Shown: positions 26,379-35,994, numbered from the stretch's first letter. The stretch: 56,915 bases of DNA from Enterocola sp045611845 (GCA_045611845.1 JAZKXZ010000002.1:1-56915); one strand, 5' to 3'. The notes: generated by a model not told the origin, from the letters alone. Numbers and translations are program-made.

Positions 26379-29300
26379 ATGATAAAAAGAGCATCAACTA
26401 TTCTCTTAACGTTATTTTTATTACTTACTTCTGCACAAGTGTGGGGTGCAGTAATAGTTCCTGACCAAGTTGTTGGTGGAACTAAATTTGAATCCTCATC
26501 AAGTCCAAAAACAATTGACAATATTAAATATTACGGAGAAGAATCTCTCTCTCTAAGTGTTACTTCTAAACAATTTTCTTTCCCATCAACTGGTGGTATT
26601 AAGTTTGTAGGTGGTATAAATAGCAAAGTTTATTCTCATACTGTAACGGGATTACCAACAAGTGGTACTCATACCTATAAGGTAACAATTACTACTTCTG
26701 GAATAAAAAAGATATGTATTAAAGCTCCAGGTGACAACGTTTTTACTAGTAACAATATTTCTTTCACCATTACTAGTACTAACGGAAAGTTCAGCTATGA
26801 ATTTCATGCATGGGGAGAGCAAGATGCTCCATTTACAATTACTGAAATTAAAGTTGTCGGAGATATTGAACAAAAAATAGTATCTTCTAATGGTAACGAT
26901 ATTTGTAAAGGCGAAGAAACTGAGTTTACTGCGATAGGCCTTAGCGGAAGCATCATTTGGAAAGACGGTACCAAACAAATTGGCACTGGTCAAAGCATCA
27001 TTTATGCTCCTACCGAAGAAAAAGGCACAATCACAGCAGGAAGCCTTACTTTCCCATACACCACAAAACTTTGTTGTTCTATAACAGCGGAAACCGAAAC
27101 AGCATTTAGCGAGAATTTTAATACTAGTAAAAATAATCCTACATTATCTCAAATTAACCCAGGAGCATATTCTAGTAGTTCATACTCACATTACTCTGGA
27201 AGTGGAGACCTTGGTAAAAACGACTATGCTATTGTACATGGCACATCAGAAGCTGGTCAATGGTGGAAAAATCCAGAAACATTTGCATACGTACCAGAAG
27301 ATAAAACTCTTACTGCCACCGATAAATTCCTATTTATCAACTGCGATGTTGTACGAGAAGAAATGTTTATCTATCGTATTAGCAAAGAGTTTTGCCCAGA
27401 TACACACTACGAATTCACTGCTCGCATTGCCAATGTATGTAACGAAGAAAAAACACCAATAAACGTAAAATTGACAGTTTACGGTTATAATACCTTTTCA
27501 GAACTTAATAGTACAAACAATGGTAATTTTATTAAATCATACGAATCTGGTAACATTGGAGCCAACTCAGGATGGAAACTAGCAAGACTAAATTTCTACT
27601 CTGGTAATTACAAATATTTTAGAATATCTATAAGCAACAACGTTGCAGATGCAGATATTATTTTGGATAAACAAAGTGGAGAAGTAGTGGGTAACGACTT
27701 AGGTATTGATGATATCGAGTTTAAAGTTTGTAGTCCTAAAGTAATGGTTTATGCCGACAATGCTTTAAAAACTAATACTCTGGAAGTGTGTGACAATGCC
27801 GACCAAACAATTTCATTGTATGCAGGTAACGCATTAGACAACTATTCATCTTACATGAACGATACATGGTTCGTACTACAAGAGGCTAAAAAAGGCAGTA
27901 ATTTATCAGATGACAAAAGCTGGACTAACGTGAAGGATAAAGATGGTAATACCATAAACGCTAAAAAATTTACTGCTGTTGGTGAATTTACTGAGGTTTT
28001 AGTAAAACAAGGTCAAGGCGAAACTTATTATCGTGCTATCGTTGCTTCTAGCGAAGCTACTGCCAATGATGTAGCAAAGAATGGATCAGCAGGAGGTTGT
28101 AATGTTTATGGAAAAACAATAAAGACAGACGACTACACACTATTAACTATTTCATGTAAAAATAAAAGTACAGCTCCAACATTAAAGGACTACAAAGAAT
28201 GTCCTTCAACAGATGGAAAATTAGACCTATATACTCGTATTACTGCTATTACACTAGTTGATGGCACTAAAATCGACTTGTCTAGTAAAACTGTAGCTGA
28301 AAAGAAAACTGAAATAGCAAAACACGGTGAAATTAAATGGTATAAAGGAAACGCTACTACTCCATTAACTGATGCAGAAACAATTGTAGATTTACCTTCT
28401 TCTGCAGATGTTGCAGACATTTACAACGCAACATTCACACAAAAACCTTCTGCTAGTACAACATACGAAGCTAGTAGCAAAGCTAGCGTTAAAGTAGAAA
28501 TTAAAAAAACTATTGAAGTAACAGTTTCTCCAGAAAAAATTGAAGGTTGCTTAAGTGAAATTAGTAAAGACCCAGCAGGTCGTACATTCTATGTGACAAA
28601 AGTAAATCCAGTAGCATCTCCTGCTACAGATTACACCTATACTTGGAAAAATGTAAAAGCAGATGGCACTGAAGATGCTACTCCACTTAAATCTGGAGAT
28701 GAAAACTTCTATGCCTTACCTTCAGAAGCAGGCTCTGGTACTATTAAACTTTATGTAGAATCTAAAACTACAGCTGCATGTCCTAGTGTTGCAAAAGAAC
28801 TTACATATAACATTGCAGACAATCCAAACTTTGAATGTGCAATTAACGTGCCTTGTAATACAGCATTGGCTACAACAGGAGTTACAATTGAATTAACCAA
28901 AATTTCAGGTAGCACAAACCTTACTATCAAACGTGACGGTACAACAATTAAAACTGAAAACTTAACTACAGGAACAACAACTTATTCATACGCAGATAAG
29001 ACTGTTCCTGCATCTGCTACCAGTGTAGAATATGAAATTATACTAGGAGCAGGTTCTTGCTCTAAAACAGAAAAAAAATCTTACACTATTTCATCAGAAA
29101 ACATATTTGAACTTACATCTGACGCAAAAGACGTTGACGATTCTAAAAATATAGAATATCACATTTGTAAAGGTGAAGACTTAAACTATCACGTTATTTC
29201 AAGCTACAAATTAGAACCTGGTAAAGAATACTTTAAATGGTATAGAGACGAAGAATTAATTGACGACGATGAACTAAAATACAGCAATAGTTACAAAATA

Positions 29301-30161
29301 ACAAAAATGCTAACAGACAAAACTGTATTTAAAGTTGAGATAGTTGCAGAAGAAGGCGAAGAATCTTGCGGTGGTAAAGCTACAGTTACAATCTACGGCG
29401 ACGATGCTCCAAGCATTGAAATGACTGAAATCAACCTTTGCTATGGTGAAAGCACCACACTTCAAGCATACGGTGGTGATGGTTACACATGGACTCCTTC
29501 TACATACCTCTCAGCAACAGATATTGCAACCCCAAGTGTAACTAAACCAGAAGAAACTATTACCTATACCGTAGAAATAGAAAAAGGTGTATGCTCTGAA
29601 GAGTTCAGTGTTAAAGTAAATGTAAACCCTCTACCTGTGATAAACACTATAGATGTGAAAACACTAGAAAATGGTGAAAGAGATATCACAGTAAACGTAT
29701 CAGAAGGCGAAAGCCCTTATACATATTCATTAGATGACAAGGACTATGACGTACTAGAAGAAATTCTAAAAAGAGCATCTATTGGTTGGAACCAACTTTA
29801 CGTACTAGATGCTAATAAATGTGGATCTTCTAAGATGTTTGAAATAGAACCAATTGAAATTATCCCTGACAAATATTTCTCACCAAATGGCGACGGAGTA
29901 AACGATTTATGGGAAATTAAAAACCTAGAAGTTTATTCTTCATATATTGTAGAAATATTTACCCGCCATGGTAAACGTATATTTATACAACGTGTAGGAA
30001 GTTTCAATATAGATGGAGTTGATGATGGTTTAGGAAGCTATTTTAGCGGTTGGAAGGGTGAATACAATGGTAAACCAATGCCAAGTGACGACTACTGGTA
30101 TTTAATTACTTTAGAAGACATTAGAAAACAATACACTGGTCACTTTACACTTAAACGTTAA
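26379..30161 (+). CDS. Large secreted T9SS substrate with type-B (CHU_C) C-terminal domain
   Basis: Exported surface or secreted protein of 1260 residues from the ATG at 26379; a TTG at 26343 would precede the signal peptide and is unlikely. MIKRASTILLTLFLLLTSAQVWGA is a signal peptide. The body is made of repeated beta-rich segments with paired Cys and gliding-motility/PKD-like signatures (for example GYTWTPSTYLSATDIATPSVT near residue 1040). The last ~95 residues begin PDKYFSPNGDGVNDLWEI and end YWYLITLEDIRKQYTGHFTLKR, the canonical gliding-motility-associated C-terminal domain (type B T9SS signal). The next gene is its PorP/SprF-type partner, a known pairing. Ligand or adhesive function is not evident. 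Confidence 0.9.
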   Translation: MIKRASTILLTLFLLLTSAQVWGAVIVPDQVVGGTKFESSSSPKTIDNIKYYGEESLSLSVTSKQFSFPSTGGIKFVGGINSKVYSHTVTGLPTSGTHTYKVTITTSGIKKICIKAPGDNVFTSNNISFTITSTNGKFSYEFHAWGEQDAPFTITEIKVVGDIEQKIVSSNGNDICKGEETEFTAIGLSGSIIWKDGTKQIGTGQSIIYAPTEEKGTITAGSLTFPYTTKLCCSITAETETAFSENFNTSKNNPTLSQINPGAYSSSSYSHYSGSGDLGKNDYAIVHGTSEAGQWWKNPETFAYVPEDKTLTATDKFLFINCDVVREEMFIYRISKEFCPDTHYEFTARIANVCNEEKTPINVKLTVYGYNTFSELNSTNNGNFIKSYESGNIGANSGWKLARLNFYSGNYKYFRISISNNVADADIILDKQSGEVVGNDLGIDDIEFKVCSPKVMVYADNALKTNTLEVCDNADQTISLYAGNALDNYSSYMNDTWFVLQEAKKGSNLSDDKSWTNVKDKDGNTINAKKFTAVGEFTEVLVKQGQGETYYRAIVASSEATANDVAKNGSAGGCNVYGKTIKTDDYTLLTISCKNKSTAPTLKDYKECPSTDGKLDLYTRITAITLVDGTKIDLSSKTVAEKKTEIAKHGEIKWYKGNATTPLTDAETIVDLPSSADVADIYNATFTQKPSASTTYEASSKASVKVEIKKTIEVTVSPEKIEGCLSEISKDPAGRTFYVTKVNPVASPATDYTYTWKNVKADGTEDATPLKSGDENFYALPSEAGSGTIKLYVESKTTAACPSVAKELTYNIADNPNFECAINVPCNTALATTGVTIELTKISGSTNLTIKRDGTTIKTENLTTGTTTYSYADKTVPASATSVEYEIILGAGSCSKTEKKSYTISSENIFELTSDAKDVDDSKNIEYHICKGEDLNYHVISSYKLEPGKEYFKWYRDEELIDDDELKYSNSYKITKMLTDKTVFKVEIVAEEGEESCGGKATVTIYGDDAPSIEMTEINLCYGESTTLQAYGGDGYTWTPSTYLSATDIATPSVTKPEETITYTVEIEKGVCSEEFSVKVNVNPLPVINTIDVKTLENGERDITVNVSEGESPYTYSLDDKDYDVLEEILKRASIGWNQLYVLDANKCGSSKMFEIEPIEIIPDKYFSPNGDGVNDLWEIKNLEVYSSYIVEIFTRHGKRIFIQRVGSFNIDGVDDGLGSYFSGWKGEYNGKPMPSDDYWYLITLEDIRKQYTGHFTLKR

Positions 30162-30202
30162 ACTAAACCGTGATAAAACATACTGAATTAAATAAAAAAC
30201 CT

Positions 30203-30210
30203 TATATTTG
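30203..30210 (+). promoter_or_regulatory. -7 box (TATATTTG) immediately before porP/sprF start
   Basis: TATATTTG matches TAnnTTTG. The ATG at 30215 begins 5 nt after it, so a transcript from this box would be leaderless or nearly so. The gene may instead be read from the upstream promoter. Confidence 0.4.
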
Positions 30211-30214
30211 CACT

Positions 30215-31186
30215 ATGAAAAAATTAGCTGTCGTTATATTAGCTGTATTTTTGGGGATGACAAAGTTATTCGCGCAAGAAGAACTTATCTATAACCAATA
30301 CCACTATAACTACTACTTAGTGAATCCTGCTTTAGCAGGTGCAGAACCTTGTTCGCATTTTATGCTTACCAATAGAATGCAATGGGTGGGTATGAAAGAT
30401 TTCCCTATGACTCAACTTGCGTCTTTCAAAACACGTGTTTGGGACAACGTTGGTATAGGTGCATATCTATTCCACGACCGTAACGGTTACTCAAACCGCG
30501 CTGGTGGTCAAGTGACATTTGCATACCATATTCCACTAAGCAATGGTCGTCAGTTCTCAAAAAAGAAATCATACGACCGCCAACTTTCTTTTGGTGTATC
30601 ATTTAAGATAAACTATTTCTATATAAACAACGAATTGTTTGACCCACTAGTGTCTGACGCTCTTACCGACGATGCGTTTGCCAATACCAATGGTTGGTCT
30701 CCAAATATGAACTTCGGTATCTACTATAAAGATTACGGTGGTTTCGTAGGTGTTTCGTTAACTAACCTTATCCCTTACAAAGCAGACATCTTTGGAGACA
30801 AGGAAATTCCTGCTCCACTAAGTGGTTACGTATTTGGGGGCTACACATTCGACCTAGGAGCTAGAAAAGATAAATATCTAGAACCAATGGCTATGATTAA
30901 ATTTAACCAATATGGTTGGTTTGGCATGGACCTTAACTTAAAATTTGGTCACGAAGTAGAAAAAGATTACTGGGGATACTGGGTACAAGCATCTTATCGT
31001 CACAGTTGGAACCCAAATAATATCCAATCTATGCAACTTATGCCAATGTGCGGATTCAACATCAAAAACTTCCAAATTGGTTACGCGTTTAGCTTAGATT
31101 TGAATAACCTTGTTACTCAAAACTACGGTACTCACGAGATTATGTTGGGATATACTCTATGTTATCAAAAACACTTCTGTAGATAA
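30215..31186 (+). CDS. PorP/SprF family type IX secretion system membrane protein
   Basis: Outer-membrane beta-barrel protein that helps export or anchor type-B T9SS substrates. It is 323 residues from the ATG at 30215; the upstream alternative start (30170) would put 15 extra residues before the signal peptide MKKLAVVILAVFLGMTKLFAQEE. The family motif is clear: YNQYHYNYYLVNPALAGAEPC right after the signal peptide, then amphipathic strands, and YAFSLDLNNLVTQNYGTHEIMLGYTL at the end. It follows the type-B substrate by 53 nt, forming the standard two-gene pair. Confidence 0.93.
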   Translation: MKKLAVVILAVFLGMTKLFAQEELIYNQYHYNYYLVNPALAGAEPCSHFMLTNRMQWVGMKDFPMTQLASFKTRVWDNVGIGAYLFHDRNGYSNRAGGQVTFAYHIPLSNGRQFSKKKSYDRQLSFGVSFKINYFYINNELFDPLVSDALTDDAFANTNGWSPNMNFGIYYKDYGGFVGVSLTNLIPYKADIFGDKEIPAPLSGYVFGGYTFDLGARKDKYLEPMAMIKFNQYGWFGMDLNLKFGHEVEKDYWGYWVQASYRHSWNPNNIQSMQLMPMCGFNIKNFQIGYAFSLDLNNLVTQNYGTHEIMLGYTLCYQKHFCR

Positions 31187-31308
31187 TTGCATGTATAATG
31201 GGTAATTTTCTCGTTGCCCTTGTCCTCGTATTCCTCACTTACGTTTAGTAAGCTCCGGATACTCGGACTTCGGGACGCCTAAAAATTCCACCATTCTACA
31301 TACAATTA
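31184..31308. repeat. 125-nt imperfect palindrome, MITE-like or structured RNA
   Basis: The whole segment folds back on itself. Outer arms TAATTGCATGTATAATGG (from 31184) and CCATTCTACATACAATTA (to 31308) pair with two mismatches, middle arms around GTCC...GTAT and ATAC...GGAC pair partly, and the tip CTTAC-GTTTA-GTAAG (31238-31252) is perfect. The outermost base pairs include the porP stop codon. It has no convincing ORF. It could be a non-autonomous mobile element, a repetitive extragenic element, or a highly structured RNA such as a 6S-like molecule; the sequence does not decide between these. Confidence 0.7.
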
Positions 31309-31360
31309 TGAGAGCGGAACCTCATTCTAAAATAACTCTTAGTACATAAAGATAAAAAAA

Positions 31361-31384
31361 CCTGACCGTCGGTCAGGTTTTTTG
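31361..31384. terminator. Bidirectional intrinsic terminator
   Basis: CCTGACC-GTC-GGTCAGG (31361-31377), preceded by A7 and followed by T6, works on both strands. It separates porP and the palindrome from the convergent murF. Confidence 0.93.
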
Positions 31385-31386
31385 TG

Positions 31387-32688
31387 TTATAGGGAGTCAA
31401 CTATTTTCGTTAGTCTTGTAGAGTTTGACCCTTTGATTAGGATTGTGCAGCCTGCTATAGGATTTGCAGTTAAATACTCCTTAAGAGCATCTACATTTTC
31501 AAAGCAAAGGTGAGCACCTGCTGCGGCTGAGGTAAATTCACTTCCTACTAGGTAAACCTTATCAAAGCCAAGCGACTTGATAAGTGCAAGAATCTTGTTG
31601 TGCTCCATAATACTGTCCTCGCCAAGTTCTTTCATGTCACCAAGGATAAGTGCTTTGCTCGCTGCTTCTATTTTAGAGAAGTTTCTTAGCGCAGCATCCA
31701 TACTGGTTGGGTTGGCGTTGTAGGCATCCACTATAAGAGTGTTGCTCTCGGTTTTAGTGCATTGAGAGCGGTTGTTGGTTGGGGTATATTCGCGAAGCGC
31801 AGCCACGATTTCTTCATCCATCACGCCAAAGTATCTACCAATACATGCAGCAGAAAGAATATTTGAAAGATTGTAGTCGCCAATAAGCTGAGTTGCCACT
31901 GAGTAAGATTGTTTCTTGCCAGAGGCATTGCCGTTTAGACGAAGATTTACATTAATATAAGGTGTGCAAGACACAATATTTCCAGAGACAAAGTTTTCGT
32001 CTGCCTCACCATATTTAATACATTCTATATCACCCGCCATTGCAGTTAGGTGTGGATTGTCGGCATGAAGGAAGATTTTACCTTCCACCCCACGGATAAA
32101 CTCATAAAGTTCGCCTTTGGTTTTCTTCACTCCCTCGAAACTTCCGAAACCTTCTAAGTGAGCCTTGCCCACATTGGTTATAATACCAAAGTTTGGACGA
32201 GCAATTTTGCAAAGAAACTCAATTTCCTTTGGGTGGTTTGCACCCATTTCTATCACAGCAATATTATGACCTCTGTTTAGGCGAAGCAATGTAAGAGGCA
32301 CACCAATATGGTTATTTAAGTTTCCTAGAGTGAAAAGTGTGTTATATTCTTTGCTTAAAACAGTAGAAATAAGTTCTTTTGAAGTGGTTTTACCGTTGGT
32401 GCCTGTAATGGCAATCACAGGAATATTAAATTTCATACGGTGATATGCCGCTAAATCTTGCAGAGTTTTAAGCGAATCTTCCACATGAATAATATTTGGG
32501 TTGCCCACGCCTATCTCAGGATTATCTGTTATAGCATATTTACAACCCTGCTCAAGGGCTTTTTCTACAAATAAATTGCCATCGAAGTTTGTTCCTTTAA
32601 TACCGATAAACATAGCCCCTTCTGGACAATTTCTACTATCAATACTCACTGCAGTAGATTGCAAAAACTTTTCGTATATATTTTCCAT
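31387..32688 (-). CDS. murF: UDP-N-acetylmuramoyl-tripeptide--D-alanyl-D-alanine ligase
   Basis: Last cytoplasmic step of the peptidoglycan precursor pathway. It is 433 residues. The N-terminal domain has SIDSRNCPEGAMFIGIKGTNFDGN, followed by the Mur ligase P-loop ITGTNGKTTSKE (~93-104), LNNHIGVPLTLL, EMGANHPKEI, ITNVGKAHLEGFGS (carbamylated Lys region nearby) and the C-terminal DAYNANPTSMDAAL and LGDMKELG blocks specific for MurF. It is a single-gene unit here, with a minus-strand TAACTTTG box just upstream, and is not in a dcw cluster. Confidence 0.97.
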   Translation of the reverse strand: MENIYEKFLQSTAVSIDSRNCPEGAMFIGIKGTNFDGNLFVEKALEQGCKYAITDNPEIGVGNPNIIHVEDSLKTLQDLAAYHRMKFNIPVIAITGTNGKTTSKELISTVLSKEYNTLFTLGNLNNHIGVPLTLLRLNRGHNIAVIEMGANHPKEIEFLCKIARPNFGIITNVGKAHLEGFGSFEGVKKTKGELYEFIRGVEGKIFLHADNPHLTAMAGDIECIKYGEADENFVSGNIVSCTPYINVNLRLNGNASGKKQSYSVATQLIGDYNLSNILSAACIGRYFGVMDEEIVAALREYTPTNNRSQCTKTESNTLIVDAYNANPTSMDAALRNFSKIEAASKALILGDMKELGEDSIMEHNKILALIKSLGFDKVYLVGSEFTSAAAGAHLCFENVDALKEYLTANPIAGCTILIKGSNSTRLTKIVDSL

Positions 32689-32706
32689 TATGTTTCTATT
32701 TTATGA

Positions 32707-32714
32707 CAAAGTTA
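32707..32714 (-). promoter_or_regulatory. -7 box (TAACTTTG) for murF
   Basis: The plus strand reads CAAAGTTA, i.e. TAACTTTG on the minus strand, 19 nt from the murF ATG. Confidence 0.55.
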
Positions 32715-32787
32715 GACATAATTACATAAAATTCTCACATTAAAGGAAATAATTTGCTAATCATGCACATTTTTAAATGAAAATCTT

Positions 32788-32795
32788 TAATTTTG
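32788..32795 (+). promoter_or_regulatory. -7 box (TAATTTTG) for nadB-ispG
   Basis: TAATTTTG matches TAnnTTTG, 23 nt upstream of the nadB ATG. No -33 match was found. Confidence 0.5.
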
Positions 32796-32818
32796 TGTAA
32801 TGTTTAAATCCATAAGCT

Positions 32819-34399
32819 ATGGTACGCAAGTTTGATTTCATCGTTGTTGGGAGCGGAATAGCAGGTATGAGTTTCGCCCTAAAAGTGGCACATAAAGGTA
32901 AGGTTGCCATACTTTGTAAAAACAAATTGGAAGAATCTAACACTCATTACGCCCAGGGCGGTATCGCTTCTGTAACCAATGAGACCGACAATTTTGAGAA
33001 ACATATATCTGACACTCTTATTGCGGGCGATGGCATATGCAACGAGGAAGTGGTGCGCAAAGTAGTAGAAAATGCACCAAAAGAAATTGATGCTCTTGTA
33101 AACTGGGGTGTGGATTTTGACAAAGATGCAGAAGGAAACTTCGACCTACACAAAGAGGGCGGTCACTCAGAATTTCGTATCCTTCACCACAAAGACAGCA
33201 CAGGTGCAGAAATTCAGTCTTCACTTATCAAAAGAATCAAAAAACATCCAAATATAGAAGTGTTTGAGAGTTATTTCGCAATAGAAATTATTACTCAACA
33301 CCATTTAGGACAACTTGTAAAACACACTACTCCAAATATTACTTGTTATGGTGTGTATGTGCTAAATCCTCGCACTCGACGCGTGCATACTTTCCTATCT
33401 AAAATGACAATGATGGCAACCGGCGGTATTGGTCAAATTTATCAAACCACTACCAACCCTTCTATTGCCACTGGCGACGGTATTTCTATGGTTTATCGTG
33501 CCAAAGGTCTTGTAAAAGATATGGAATTTGTTCAATTCCACCCTACCTCACTTTATAACCCAGGACAAAAACCATCGTTCCTTATCACTGAGGCTATGCG
33601 TGGTTATGGTGCTGTACTTAGAACCATTAAGGGCAAAGAATTTATGCACAAATACGACTCTCGTGGTTCACTTGCTCCTCGCGACATTGTGGCAAGAAGC
33701 ATCGACACCGAGATGAAACTGGCAGGTTGTGACTACGTTTACCTAGACGTTACCCACAAAGATGCCGAAGAAACAAAGAAACACTTCCCTATGATTTACG
33801 AAAAATGTTTATCATTGGGCATAGATATTACAAAAGATTACATTCCTGTGGTGCCTGCCGCTCACTACCTATGTGGTGGTATTTTGGTAGACACCAACGC
33901 GTGCACCTCTATTAAAAATCTTTACGCCGCAGGCGAATGTTCTTGCACAGGGCTTCACGGGGCAAACCGTTTGGCTTCAAACTCACTTATCGAGGCTATC
34001 GTGTATGCCGACGCTGCCGCTAAACACTCGCTTGAAAAAATCGACGAAGTTTCTATTCGTGAAGACGTACCTCTTTGGAACGACGATGGCACCTCGCTAA
34101 ACGAAGAAATGATTCTTATTACTCAAAGTTTGAAAGAAGTTTCTTCTGTTATGAGTAATTATGTGGGCATTGTGCGCTCAAATCTTCGTTTAAAAAGAGC
34201 GTTTGACCGACTAGAAATTCTATACAAAGAAACAGAAGATTTGTTTGACCGTTCGGTAGTAACACGTGAAATCTGCGAACTTAGAAATATTATCAACACA
34301 GCATATTTAGTTATTAAACATGCTATGGAAAGAAAAGAAAGTCGTGGACTACATTATACATTAGATTATCCAGAAAAAATTACCTATGATAAACTATAA
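32819..34399 (+). CDS. nadB: L-aspartate oxidase
   Basis: FAD enzyme that oxidises L-aspartate to iminoaspartate in NAD synthesis. It is 526 residues. The N-terminal FAD motif is VVGSGIAGMSFALK (~9-22), followed by NTHYAQGGIASV, the active-site EGGHSEFRILHHKDSTG, EFVQFHPTSLY, EAMRGYGAVLRT (Arg of the catalytic region) and HGANRLASNSLIEA near 380. The C-terminal helical domain is complete. nadA and nadC are not nearby. Its 3' end overlaps ispG by 14 nt, implying translational coupling. Confidence 0.96.
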   Translation: MVRKFDFIVVGSGIAGMSFALKVAHKGKVAILCKNKLEESNTHYAQGGIASVTNETDNFEKHISDTLIAGDGICNEEVVRKVVENAPKEIDALVNWGVDFDKDAEGNFDLHKEGGHSEFRILHHKDSTGAEIQSSLIKRIKKHPNIEVFESYFAIEIITQHHLGQLVKHTTPNITCYGVYVLNPRTRRVHTFLSKMTMMATGGIGQIYQTTTNPSIATGDGISMVYRAKGLVKDMEFVQFHPTSLYNPGQKPSFLITEAMRGYGAVLRTIKGKEFMHKYDSRGSLAPRDIVARSIDTEMKLAGCDYVYLDVTHKDAEETKKHFPMIYEKCLSLGIDITKDYIPVVPAAHYLCGGILVDTNACTSIKNLYAAGECSCTGLHGANRLASNSLIEAIVYADAAAKHSLEKIDEVSIREDVPLWNDDGTSLNEEMILITQSLKEVSSVMSNYVGIVRSNLRLKRAFDRLEILYKETEDLFDRSVVTREICELRNIINTAYLVIKHAMERKESRGLHYTLDYPEKITYDKL

Positions 34400-35957
34400 A
34401 AGAAGAGCAAGTAGCACAGTACAAGTAGGACAAGTGGGTATCGGTGGTGAAAACCCTATCCGCGTTCAGTCTATGTTAAACACCTTTACCACAGACACAG
34501 AAGCGTGCGTGGCACAGTCTGAAAGACTTATTGCTGTGGGTTGTGAAATCATTCGTCTTACCACTCAAGGTGTAAAAGAAGCTGCAAACACTGCAGAAAT
34601 TAAAAAAGTGCTTCGTGAAAAAGGTTACAGCACTCCGCTTGTAGCAGACGTGCACTTCAACCCTGCTGCGGCAGAAGAAGCTGCTCTTCATATAGAAAAG
34701 GTAAGAATAAATCCTGGCAACTTTGCCAATACTCTTGAGGCTATTCAAGATAAATTTACAAAATTCTTGGCTCTTTGCAAAGAACATGGCACCGCTATAA
34801 GAATAGGTGTAAACCATGGTTCGCTAAACCCTCGCATGATGCAACAATATGGCGACACTCCAGAGGGTATGACAGAAAGTTGTATGGAGTTTCTACGCAT
34901 TTGTAAGGCAGAAAACTTCACTGACGTGGTGATTTCTGTGAAAGCGTCGAACACTCGCATTATGGTGCAAACCGTGCGTCAAATTGTGCGTCGTATGGAA
35001 GAAGAAGGTATGAATTTCCCTCTTCACCTAGGTGTAACTGAGGCTGGCGACGGCGAAGATGGACGCGTAAAATCTGCTGTGGGTATTGGTACACTGCTTC
35101 AAGAAGGCATTGGTGACACCATTCGCGTGTCGCTAAGCGAAGACCCAGAAAAAGAAATCCCAGTGGCAAAAGCCATTGTTGACTTTATAAATAAAAAATC
35201 TCAAGCACCTGCTTTGGAAGATGGTGCGGCTGACGGCTTGAGCACTTGCGATTGCGAAGAGCCTTTATTTAATGGTGAATCATACTCTAGACGTATCACC
35301 GAAGCCGTGGGCGAAATAGGTGGCGGTAAAGCACCTGTGGTGGTTAATGCAGGTGATGTTTTGCCAGAAGGCATTAATGTTATCACCCTAGACCACGCTA
35401 ACGCAATGGGTCAAGGACGACTAGAAATAATGCGTCTGAATAAAGCAGGAAACCGCAAACCTGTTATTCTAAAACGCAAATATGAAACCACAGATTGGGA
35501 CGAACTTTGCCTATATGCTGCCATGGAACTTGGCGCATTTTTCATCGACGGACTTGCCGATGGCATCTGCATTGAGGCTCCTGCATTCCCAACTGAAGAC
35601 GTAGAAAAACTTTCCTATAATATACTACAAGCCGCTCGCGCTCGACAAACCAAAACTGAGTATATCTCATGTCCTAGCTGCGGCAGAACACTATTTGACC
35701 TACAAGAAACTATAGCTCAAATCAAGGCTAAAACTTCTTCTCAAACCCACCTAAAAATAGGTATCATGGGCTGTATAGTAAACGGTCCTGGCGAAATGGC
35801 AGATGCCGACTACGGTTACGTGGGCGCCGCTCGTGGCAAAATCTCTTTATATAAAGGTAAAGAGTGCATCGAGAAAAACATCCCACAAGAAGAAGCGGTT
35901 GAAAAATTGGTTGAGTTGATTAAGAGTAACGGAGATTGGATTGAAAAAATCTGTTGA
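34386..35957 (+). CDS. ispG: (E)-4-hydroxy-3-methylbut-2-enyl-diphosphate synthase
   Basis: [4Fe-4S] enzyme of the MEP isoprenoid pathway converting MEcPP to HMBPP. It is 523 residues. The TIM barrel covers ~1-265 (IRVQSMLNTFTTDTEACVAQ, VADVHFNP, RINPGN, RIGVNHGSL, VISVKASNT). A central insert of ~150 residues follows, then the Fe-S domain with SCPSCGRTLFDLQ (Cys429, Cys432) and GIMGCIVNGPGEMADADYGYVG (Cys463). Bacteroidota and plant enzymes carry a long extra domain between the two conserved parts; the insert here is shorter than the ~270 residues I expect. It overlaps nadB by 14 nt. Confidence 0.95.
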   Translation: MINYKRRASSTVQVGQVGIGGENPIRVQSMLNTFTTDTEACVAQSERLIAVGCEIIRLTTQGVKEAANTAEIKKVLREKGYSTPLVADVHFNPAAAEEAALHIEKVRINPGNFANTLEAIQDKFTKFLALCKEHGTAIRIGVNHGSLNPRMMQQYGDTPEGMTESCMEFLRICKAENFTDVVISVKASNTRIMVQTVRQIVRRMEEEGMNFPLHLGVTEAGDGEDGRVKSAVGIGTLLQEGIGDTIRVSLSEDPEKEIPVAKAIVDFINKKSQAPALEDGAADGLSTCDCEEPLFNGESYSRRITEAVGEIGGGKAPVVVNAGDVLPEGINVITLDHANAMGQGRLEIMRLNKAGNRKPVILKRKYETTDWDELCLYAAMELGAFFIDGLADGICIEAPAFPTEDVEKLSYNILQAARARQTKTEYISCPSCGRTLFDLQETIAQIKAKTSSQTHLKIGIMGCIVNGPGEMADADYGYVGAARGKISLYKGKECIEKNIPQEEAVEKLVELIKSNGDWIEKIC

Positions 35958-35986
35958 AAACTTTTTTCTGTTCAAAACTTTTTTTG

Positions 35987-35994
35987 TATCTTTG
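35987..35994 (+). promoter_or_regulatory. -7 box (TATCTTTG) for the rplM operon
   Basis: TATCTTTG matches TAnnTTTG. It lies 127 nt upstream of the rplM start, leaving a leader of about 120 nt that contains a candidate structured element. Confidence 0.65.
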
